Shown here: piece after piece, positions 1 through 5,024 of the stretch | How the letters are laid out: each line of letters opens with the position of its first letter | Position numbering within the stretch: the first letter of the stretch is position 1 | Source: Deltaproteobacteria bacterium | GTDB lineage: Bacteria > Desulfobacterota > Desulfobulbia > Desulfobulbales > VMSU01 | Direction: 5' to 3' | Assembly (NCBI GenBank): GCA_021789795.1 | Contig: JAJYJA010000154.1 | Coordinates: 1 to 5,721 of the forward strand | Length of the DNA stretch: 5,721 bases | Notes under the pieces: model-generated | What the model was told of the DNA's origin: nothing | Seen by the model: the letters and a program-made list of their open reading frames with translations, nothing else | Database searches by the model: none | Position numbers and translations under genes: made by a program

Positions 1-98
1 GTTACGGCAATGATACCTAACACAAGCGAAAATAAAATCACGAAGCCGAAACCTACAGTCAACTTCATGCCGATAGTCATTTTTTTAAACATAACCAT
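1..98 (-). CDS. N-terminus of a third methyl-accepting chemotaxis protein (MCP-C), partial
   Basis: The minus strand opens at ATG 98 and stays open to the window edge, giving 32 complete codons. The product begins MVMFKKMTIGMKL and runs straight into a hydrophobic stretch (about residues 12-32, rich in V, F, G, L, I). A short basic leader, then [M/I]-x-x-K-L-x-x-G-F-G, then a first membrane helix is the usual start of chemoreceptors and of some HAMP-containing histidine kinases. Its position directly behind a Cache protein and two MCPs makes a chemoreceptor the better reading. A weak ribosome site (GAGA, 110-107) sits 8 nt from ATG 98. ATG 92, which would start MFKKM as in many relatives, would be 14 nt away, so 98 is slightly favoured but not certain. 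The gene starts 57 nt behind the Cache gene with no terminator seen between them, so co-transcription is likely. Sensor, HAMP and signalling domains lie outside the window. Confidence 0.72.
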   Translation of the reverse strand, partial: MVMFKKMTIGMKLTVGFGFVILFSLVLGIIAV

Positions 99-155
99 AT
101 AGATATTCTCGCTAGTTAGCTTAAATGACACCAGAGGTCATCGCCAGTTAATCTG

Positions 156-674
156 CTATTTGGCAAGTGGATAACCGATATAATATACTCCAACTATCTC
201 ACCAGCCGAATTCTTAATCGGCTCATATCCGGTATCATATTGTGAACCTAAAATATCCACCACCCCATAGAAAGAATCTCCTTTCCTGATCGCGGCAATA
301 ACCGGCCCTTTAGGATCCAAAAGAGTTCCGACAGCACGATTGCCATTTTTTACCACATTGGTGCTAACACGGATAAAATTATCTCCTTTTTTGACGAAGA
401 AAGTAGCAGTGCAACCGAACTCCGTCTTTAAGGCATCCACCAATTCATAGTTACCGTTAATCCTGGTGGTGCCAAAAAATAACGAGGCGCCATCCTGCTT
501 GGGGGCACCAAGTTTAGCCGCCTTGTCCTTCATCACAACCATAGCCTGTTTGATTTTTGCGGAATATTCCGTGTCAGCATTAGATTTTAATGCAAAACCA
601 AATGTTACTACCAATAAAGATACTAATGGTAATATCATTAATTTTACGCAATGGTGAATCAAATTACTACGCAT
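156..674 (-). CDS. Exported stand-alone Cache-domain protein
   Basis: This 172-aa protein has a Sec-type signal: a basic start (MRSNLIHHCVK), a hydrophobic core at about residues 12-28, and a possible signal peptidase site after SNA (residue 33). One helix follows (about 35-58), then a PAS-like alpha/beta domain (about 60-170). The domain carries the series typical of the Cache_3-Cache_2/sCache group of chemoreceptor sensors: a GDNFIRVSTNV strand (97-107), RAVGTLLDPKGP (113-124), an aromatic YGVVDILG segment (136-143) and GYEPIKNSAGEIVGVYYIGY (149-168). Such domains bind small ligands in the periplasm. What is missing is everything else a receptor needs: no second membrane helix, HAMP or signalling domain, and the frame closes with TAG soon after the last strand. 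ATG 674 is supported by a perfect AGGAGGT (687-681) 6 nt upstream. The downstream MCP-C is the obvious candidate partner. The gene is AT-rich compared with the rest of the window. The ligand cannot be read from the sequence, and an uncleaved membrane anchor is possible instead of secretion. Confidence 0.85.
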   Translation of the reverse strand: MRSNLIHHCVKLMILPLVSLLVVTFGFALKSNADTEYSAKIKQAMVVMKDKAAKLGAPKQDGASLFFGTTRINGNYELVDALKTEFGCTATFFVKKGDNFIRVSTNVVKNGNRAVGTLLDPKGPVIAAIRKGDSFYGVVDILGSQYDTGYEPIKNSAGEIVGVYYIGYPLAK

Positions 675-709
675 AGCAACACCTCCTGATAAAGTTTATA
701 GTAACAAAT

Positions 710-752
710 AAGGCGGAACAGATGATAAATAAAATATCATCAATTCCGCCTT
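710..752 (-). terminator. Long hairpin closing the MCP-B/rhodanese unit, probable terminator
   Basis: AAGGCGGAA (710-718) and TTCCGCCTT (744-752) form a perfect 9-bp stem. Inside it, after a 2x2 internal loop, GATGATA (721-727) pairs with TATCATC (735-741) around a 7-nt A/T loop. On the minus strand the stem follows the rhodanese stop by 48 nt, and the sequence after it is TTATTTG, a poor U-tract. It therefore looks like a moderate intrinsic terminator or a transcript-stabilising 3' hairpin, and could leak into the Cache gene, which starts 35 nt further on. The stem is symmetric enough to form on either strand, but no plus-strand gene needs it. Confidence 0.65.
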
Positions 753-800
753 GGTTAATTCATTAATATCAACAACTAATTGCCATCAAATAACGGGAAA

Positions 801-1634
801 TTATTTCTCGCCGTTTTCCTTATAACCGTCCTTCTTCCACTGGCCCGCCCCGCCCTTCAGGAAATAGTAGTCAGTGATCCCGGCCTGCTCCAAATAATAC
901 TGAACCCACATCACCTGCTGACCTACCGTATCAATAATCAAGATATTCTTGGTAGGCACCGCCGGGCTTTTCTCCTTAATCAGCTTGACCATGGTGTCCA
1001 AGGGGATGGCCTTCAGCTTGGGCAGCTTGATCGGGATCTCCTTCTTCTCGTTGGTATCCCGGATATCGATCACGGTGTAGGCCGCATCCTTGCTCTTGGC
1101 GATGAAATCCGCCGTGGACAGCATATGCGCCGCGAGTTTATCCTTGCTCATGAGCGCGGTCTTGATCGACTCGACGGTCTGGGGGACATCGAGGATTACC
1201 GTGCGTTCCGGCTGGCTCTCGGCCCAGGCGAAGATGCCCGCGTCATAGACCTTGACGTTGGCAAATCCCCATTTGACGGCCTTTTCCGCCCCGTTATAAC
1301 TCTTTTCGCAGTTGATGCCGTTACAGTAAAACACCATGGGCGCGGCGCCGTCCTTGGGCCGTAGGGCCTGAAGCTCAGCCTCCGTCATCTTGCTGACGGG
1401 GAAGTTCTTGGCCCCCTTCATATGGATGACCTTGTACTCCATGACATCCCTGGCATCCACGATCACCGCCTGATCAAAAATGGCCGTCAGCTCCTTGGTG
1501 TCGATAAAGGTTAACGTTGGATGCTTGGCGCGCAGAGGAAACTCGTCCGCGCTAGCGGCTACGGCGCCCGTCAAGATTAACGCCATCCCCGCCAGGATCA
1601 GCCAATACCGTTTCCACCCTTGTCTTTGCCACAT
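801..1634 (-). CDS. Exported tandem rhodanese-domain protein (sulfurtransferase-like)
   Basis: The 277-aa product starts with a basic segment and a hydrophobic core (about residues 10-27), with a good signal peptidase site after ASA (29). It is thus a periplasmic protein or anchored there. Rhodanese domain 1 (about 42-145) has the VIVDARD strand (57-63) and a Cys loop CNGINCEKS at 104-112, followed by a GF-x-NV-x-VYD-x-G-x-x-AW segment. C104 is the expected persulfide-carrying cysteine, and C109 is a second thiol in the loop. Domain 2 (about 170-272) repeats the fold (YTVIDIRD 186-193; FLKGGAGQW 258-266), but the equivalent loop reads IIDTVGQQV with Asp235 where the cysteine should be, so it is probably not catalytic. 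Family members move sulfane sulfur between thiosulfate or persulfides and thiol acceptors; the donor and acceptor here are unknown. ATG 1634 has AAGGAGGA (GGAGG 1646-1642) 7 nt upstream. The gene lies 24 nt behind MCP-B with no terminator between them, so the two form an operon. Confidence 0.9.
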   Translation of the reverse strand: MWQRQGWKRYWLILAGMALILTGAVAASADEFPLRAKHPTLTFIDTKELTAIFDQAVIVDARDVMEYKVIHMKGAKNFPVSKMTEAELQALRPKDGAAPMVFYCNGINCEKSYNGAEKAVKWGFANVKVYDAGIFAWAESQPERTVILDVPQTVESIKTALMSKDKLAAHMLSTADFIAKSKDAAYTVIDIRDTNEKKEIPIKLPKLKAIPLDTMVKLIKEKSPAVPTKNILIIDTVGQQVMWVQYYLEQAGITDYYFLKGGAGQWKKDGYKENGEK

Positions 1635-1658
1635 CTCTGTTCCTCCTTCTCCTTAAGG

Positions 1659-3188
1659 TTACGATTGCGATAACGGCAGCAGACCCGCCGTCCGCGACGG
1701 ATACGCCTCCGTCTCCCCAGCCACTGTCTTAAAACGCTTGACCTCCTGTTGCAGGGTGGCCGAGACCTCGACATTACCTTGGGCGGTCTGGCCGACATGC
1801 TGCACGGTAATGCTGATCTGGTTGATCCCCTTGCTGACCTCGTCCATGGACTTGGCGATATCGTTAATCAGGGCATGCTCCTGGTTGGCGCTCTCCCCCA
1901 GCCGGGTGAAATCACTGTTCACCCTGGTCACCAACTGGTCGCCGGTTGCTATCTTTTTCATCGTGTCCTCAATCAGTTCCGCCGTGTTTTGCGAGGCCTC
2001 GGCGGAACGCATGGCCAGGCTTCTCACCTCCTCGGCCACCACGGCAAATCCCGCCCCCGCCTCCCCGGCCCGGGCGGCCTCCACCGCGGCATTCAAGGCC
2101 AACAGGTTGGTCTGAAAGGCAATCTCGTCGATGGTCTTGATGATCTTGGCGGTCTTCTTGCTCGCCTCGGACATGGCCCGCATGGAATCGGTCAACTCCT
2201 TAAGCGAGACCAGGGTTTGCTCAACCACCCGGGCGGTGTTCCCCATCTCGGCGTTGGCCTTGTTGGTGTTGCCCGTCACCCGCTGCACCATGGAGTCGAT
2301 CTCGGTGACCGAGGAAGAGGTCTCCTCCAGAGAGGCGGCCTGTTCCCCCGTGGCCTCGGTGATCCTGGACGCGGCCCAGGATATCTGGCCCACCATCTGG
2401 CCAATGGACTGACACATGTCACTCATGGCCCGGTTCAAGTCTCCCACCTCGTCGTCTCGGTCAAGCGCGGCGGCCACCGGGGTTAGATCGCCTTGCGCCA
2501 TGGCCCGGGCCAAACGAACGCCCTTGCCCAGGGGGACGGCAAAAGACCTGGCGAGCATAACGCCCAGGGTCAGGGAGATGACTATGGTCAGGATGGTGGC
2601 CAACAACAGCAGGCCGCGAAGGCGAACGACAATCACCTTTGATGACCCCAAATCCTGGCTGGCCTGCCTAATCATGATATCCTTAAGCTTGCCGACCATT
2701 GACAAAAGTTGCTCAAACATCTTCGCCCCGCTGGAGTTGGACTGGCTGCCCGCCTCTTCCTTCATGAACTGCTTGCTGTTGGCGATTACCTCCTGGACAC
2801 TTTTTTGGTAGTTAGGTAACTGGTCATGAAGCGTCGTGAAAATTGCTTTCGTATCGTCAAGACGATTACCTCCCTCAAGCTCCACTACATCTTTGTTTAT
2901 ATCAACAAAATTCTGCTTAATTTCCTTTTCCAGCTTATCCATGGCATCTGGATTATCGCTTGATATATGGCGCAGTTCACGAAAACGGATACCGGTCAAC
3001 TTATCCTGCAAGTCTAGCAGGATATTAAAGGGAGTTACATTGTTGGTATATATGGACTCGGCAAGTTTAGCCTCTTCATGTAGTCCACCTATCCCCTGCC
3101 AGCCAATATATAAGGCGCCCAGGGAGACAAAAATCATGGTCAAAATAAGTTTGGTGAATATCTTCATGTTATTAAGCCAGGAAAACAT
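1659..3188 (-). CDS. Methyl-accepting chemotaxis protein with four-helix-bundle-type sensor (MCP-B)
   Basis: This is a complete 509-aa transmembrane chemoreceptor. TM1 is at about residues 11-33, a mostly helical periplasmic domain of about 155 residues (34-190) has the size and character of a four-helix-bundle MCP sensor, and TM2 is at about 191-213. A HAMP domain (about 212-264) shows its Pro (VPL, 218-220) and the DEVG signature (246-249). The cytoplasmic coiled coil has a methylation patch (QAASLEETSSS, 283-293) and the highly conserved tip that binds CheW and CheA (IDEIAFQTNLLALNAAVEAA, 353-372, then RAGEAGAGFAVVAEEVR, 373-389). The tail (490-509) carries no recognisable CheR-docking pentapeptide. 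ATG 3188 has AGGAG (3200-3196) 7 nt upstream. The coding sequence is mosaic: the sensor part is AT-rich (one 60-base block at 2881-2940 is 32% GC) and the tip part is GC-rich (2041-2100 is 78%). It is co-transcribed with the rhodanese downstream. The ligand is not predictable from the sequence. Confidence 0.95.
   Translation of the reverse strand: MFSWLNNMKIFTKLILTMIFVSLGALYIGWQGIGGLHEEAKLAESIYTNNVTPFNILLDLQDKLTGIRFRELRHISSDNPDAMDKLEKEIKQNFVDINKDVVELEGGNRLDDTKAIFTTLHDQLPNYQKSVQEVIANSKQFMKEEAGSQSNSSGAKMFEQLLSMVGKLKDIMIRQASQDLGSSKVIVVRLRGLLLLATILTIVISLTLGVMLARSFAVPLGKGVRLARAMAQGDLTPVAAALDRDDEVGDLNRAMSDMCQSIGQMVGQISWAASRITEATGEQAASLEETSSSVTEIDSMVQRVTGNTNKANAEMGNTARVVEQTLVSLKELTDSMRAMSEASKKTAKIIKTIDEIAFQTNLLALNAAVEAARAGEAGAGFAVVAEEVRSLAMRSAEASQNTAELIEDTMKKIATGDQLVTRVNSDFTRLGESANQEHALINDIAKSMDEVSKGINQISITVQHVGQTAQGNVEVSATLQQEVKRFKTVAGETEAYPSRTAGLLPLSQS
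2107..2147 (-). repeat. 41-bp sequence identical to 4076-4116 (MCP signalling-tip coding)
   Basis: These 41 bases are identical to 4076-4116. Both copies encode the same part of the receptor tip (the KIIKTIDEIAFQT region) in the same frame. A second shared block of 26 identical bases lies beside each copy (2050-2075 and 4019-4044, the RAGEAGAG region). This is paralogous coding sequence under strong protein constraint, not a mobile repeat, but it is long enough to serve as a homologous recombination site between the two receptor genes. Confidence 0.9.
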
Positions 3189-3263
3189 CTCGTTTCTCCT
3201 TGATCAATCGATATGGTCTGCATGGCGATAACTACCTATTGCCACCTCCCCCATGATGGATAG

Positions 3264-3272
3264 ATTGTAGCA
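3264..3272 (-). promoter_or_regulatory. Candidate extended -10 promoter for MCP-B/rhodanese
   Basis: Reading the minus strand, TGC-TACAAT (3272-3264) matches an extended -10 element (TGn plus a one-mismatch TATAAT). No convincing TTGACA lies 16-18 nt upstream, which is tolerated with extended -10 promoters. Transcription would start near 3257 and give a leader of roughly 70 nt before ATG 3188. The placement is sensible, because the upstream transcript is ended by the terminator at 3409-3362 and MCP-B needs its own promoter. I saw no clear sigma-54 or FliA-type element in this gap. The rest of the gap (3189-3361) holds only the ribosome site. Confidence 0.4.
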
Positions 3273-3361
3273 GAATTTTAGCGAAGGGAAGAAAAAATAT
3301 GAGGAGCTGGAATCATTTCACCTACCGAGCAAGGCGCAACTAGCAAGAGAGCGGGCGGGTG

Positions 3362-3409
3362 AAAAAAGGACGCCCGCCTCCGGAGTTGGCCTCTGTCCGG
3401 GGCGGGCGT
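3362..3409 (-). terminator. Intrinsic terminator after MCP-A
   Basis: ACGCCCGCC (3370-3378) pairs perfectly with GGCGGGCGT (3401-3409). The stem continues, past a single bulged T, with CCGGA (3380-3384) against TCCGG (3396-3400), leaving an 11-nt loop. On the minus strand the stem is followed after two C residues by six T residues (3367-3362). It begins 26 nt behind the MCP-A stop codon. A strong GC stem plus a U-tract in the right place is a classic rho-independent terminator, and it separates MCP-A from the MCP-B unit. There is no U-tract on the plus strand, so it works in one direction. Confidence 0.92.
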
Positions 3410-3435
3410 AGGGAGAAAAGGGAGTTGGCGGGGGG

Positions 3436-4935
3436 CTAAAAGTCCTGGAAAGTTTGCCCCTCGTCGTCCAGGGGGAAGACCTCCTCCGGCCGCTTGCCGC
3501 TGGATAGGGCAGGCCGAGGGGTGGAGACGGCGGGCCGGACGCTCGCCACCTTCTTGGGGGCCGCCTTTTTAGCCGGCCTCGGCTCGGTTGCCGCCGGGGC
3601 CGCCGGCGGCGCGGCGGGGGTAGCCTGTCCGGCCTTGCCGCTGCCGATCACCATCTCCAGCTTGCCTACCACCGCCGCCAGTCTATCCGCCTGGGCGCGC
3701 ATCTCCTGGCTTAAGGCGGACGACTCCTCGGCGTTGGCCGCCGTCTGCTGCACCACCTCGTCCATCATGGCCACCGTCTTACTGATCTGACTCACCCCCT
3801 GGGCCTGCTGGCTGGAGGCGGTGGCGATGTCGGTGATTAAGAGATTCATCTTGCCCACCCCCTCCGCCACCTGGGTGAAGGCGTTGTTGGTCTTGTCCAC
3901 CAGACCCGAGCCATCCTGCACCTTGCTCACCGTGCCCTCGATCATGTGGGCGGTGCTCTTGGCCGCCTCGGCGGCCCGCATCGCCAGGTTGCGCACCTCA
4001 TCCGCCACCACCGCGAAACCCGCCCCCGCCTCCCCGGCCCGGGCCGCCTCGACGGCCGCGTTTAGGGCCAGGAGATTGGTCTGAAAGGCAATCTCGTCGA
4101 TGGTCTTGATGATCTTCGAGGTCTCGGCGCTGGCCTTGGATATCTCCTGCATGGCGGCGATCACCTCGGCCATGGAGGCATTGGCCTGGATTACCACCTG
4201 ATGGGCGGTCTTGATCAGCGACTCCACCTGCTTGGTGTTCTCGGCGTTCTGCATGGTGATGGAGGATATCTCCTCCAACGAGGAGGAGGTCTCCTCCAGG
4301 GCCGCGGCCTGCGAGGAGGTACCAGTGGCCAGATCCTGACTGGCCAGGGCCAGCTGGCCGGCACCCATGGCCACCCGGCCCGAGCTTTCGCCGATCTCCG
4401 CCATCACCCCGTGCAGGGGCTTGATGCTGCGGCTCACCACCAGGAACAAGGCCCCGGTCATCAACAGCCCGCCCAAGAGGATGGCCGCCCCGGTGATCCG
4501 TAAATTTTCGGCAAACTGGCGGCTGACGGCCTGGGTGTTATAGCTGAACCTGATCCTCCCGATCACCGCCTTGCTGTCCGGGTCCTTGATCTCCCGCTCC
4601 AGCAACACCGAGTTGGGGGTGGCGGGCTGCTCCTTACTGTTGGCGGTCAAGGCCTTGCCCTTGTGGTCGTAGAACACCAGCCACTCCACCTGGGGGTCTT
4701 TAAGCATCTGCTTGACGAAGATATCGAGGGAGGGGTAATCGAAGTTGACGATGTAGGGGGCGCTGATATTCTCCAGCAGCGACACCTGGGAATGCATCTT
4801 GGCCTGCTGGGCGTCGCGCATCAGGGTTTGACTCCGCCCGGCCATGAACCCGCCCAAGGCCAAAAGGAGGATCGCGGTCATGAGAACGGTGGAGACGAGG
4901 ATCTTGCCGCGCAGGGTGGTAATTCTTATCGACAT
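3436..4935 (-). CDS. Methyl-accepting chemotaxis protein lacking a full HAMP domain (MCP-A)
   Basis: This is a complete 499-aa chemoreceptor. TM1 is at about residues 12-31. A periplasmic domain of about 115 residues follows (32-146): a long helix, then a PAS-like part with the pattern PQVEWLVFYDHKGKALTAN (81-99), as in small Cache/CHASE8-like sensors. TM2 is at about 147-168. The signalling coiled coil has a methylation patch at 209-219 (QAAALEETSSS), the CheW/CheA-binding tip (IDEIAFQTNLLALNAAVEAA 279-298, GEAGAGFAVVADEVR 301-315) and a second patch at NAEESSALS (401-409). From the end of TM2 to the LEETSSS patch there are only about 44 residues, against about 73 in MCP-B, and no DExG motif, so most of a HAMP domain is absent. 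After about residue 432 comes a Pro/Ala/Lys-rich linker, then an acidic-aromatic end, EEVFPLDDEGQTFQDF. ATG 4935 has GGGAG (4945-4941) 5 nt upstream. It lies 89 nt behind the binding-protein gene and is followed by a strong terminator. The ligand is unknown. Confidence 0.94.
   Translation of the reverse strand: MSIRITTLRGKILVSTVLMTAILLLALGGFMAGRSQTLMRDAQQAKMHSQVSLLENISAPYIVNFDYPSLDIFVKQMLKDPQVEWLVFYDHKGKALTANSKEQPATPNSVLLEREIKDPDSKAVIGRIRFSYNTQAVSRQFAENLRITGAAILLGGLLMTGALFLVVSRSIKPLHGVMAEIGESSGRVAMGAGQLALASQDLATGTSSQAAALEETSSSLEEISSITMQNAENTKQVESLIKTAHQVVIQANASMAEVIAAMQEISKASAETSKIIKTIDEIAFQTNLLALNAAVEAARAGEAGAGFAVVADEVRNLAMRAAEAAKSTAHMIEGTVSKVQDGSGLVDKTNNAFTQVAEGVGKMNLLITDIATASSQQAQGVSQISKTVAMMDEVVQQTAANAEESSALSQEMRAQADRLAAVVGKLEMVIGSGKAGQATPAAPPAAPAATEPRPAKKAAPKKVASVRPAVSTPRPALSSGKRPEEVFPLDDEGQTFQDF
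4076..4116 (-). repeat. 41-bp sequence identical to 2107-2147 (MCP signalling-tip coding)
   Basis: This is the second copy of the identical block, encoding the same tip segment in MCP-A, with the companion 26-base identity at 4019-4044. The flanking bases differ between the copies (A versus G on one side, C versus G on the other), so the identity is bounded exactly by protein-coding divergence. Confidence 0.9.
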
Positions 4936-4955
4936 GGCCGCTCCCGGTTATTCCT

Positions 4956-4981
4956 GGGCGCCCCCGACTTGTGGGGGCCCC
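4956..4981 (-). other. GC-only hairpin between the binding-protein gene and MCP-A
   Basis: GGGCGCCCCC (4956-4965) and GGGGGCCCC (4973-4981) fold into a stem of nine GC pairs with one bulged C and a 7-nt loop. On the minus strand it is followed by AGGAATAACC, so there is no U-tract and it is not a standard terminator. It ends about 10 nt before the MCP-A ribosome site (4945-4941). It could be an intercistronic stabilising or attenuating structure that lowers receptor expression relative to the binding protein, or simply a by-product of a G/C-rich 89-nt gap. Confidence 0.5.
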
Positions 4982-5024
4982 GTGCGTGAGGGGTGGCGGG
5001 CCGCCCCGCCCCCCAGGGACATCA

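Noticed and set aside
99..155. Terminator or regulatory RNA between the Cache gene and MCP-C
   Set aside because: Only short imperfect complementarity is visible in this 57-nt gap and there is no U-tract.
695..700. TATAAA on the minus strand upstream of the Cache gene as a -10 box
   Set aside because: The start of transcription would fall at about 688, right at the ribosome site, and no -35 element is visible at the proper spacing. The Cache gene may instead be read through from the rhodanese unit, or its promoter is of an unrecognised type.
710..752. Inverted repeat as a miniature transposable element
   Set aside because: It is a single short hairpin with no second copy in the window and no target duplication; its place behind a stop codon fits a terminator.
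780..2486. Long open frames on the plus strand opposite the rhodanese and MCP-B genes (for example 780-1364 and 1749-2486)
   Set aside because: They are antisense to well-supported genes. Their products are low-complexity, rich in Gly, His, Leu, Arg and Asp, with no recognisable domain, as expected for frames opposite GC-rich coding DNA.
3204..3254. Possible 16-codon leader peptide (ATG 3254 to TGA 3204, minus strand) ahead of MCP-B
   Set aside because: It would begin only a few bases after the predicted transcription start, lacks a ribosome site and has no regulatory codon pattern; a chance frame is more likely.
2050..4116. Shared MCP segments as evidence of an insertion sequence or CRISPR-like repeat
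   Set aside because: Both copies lie in frame within the most conserved part of MCP proteins and there are only two; paralogy explains them.
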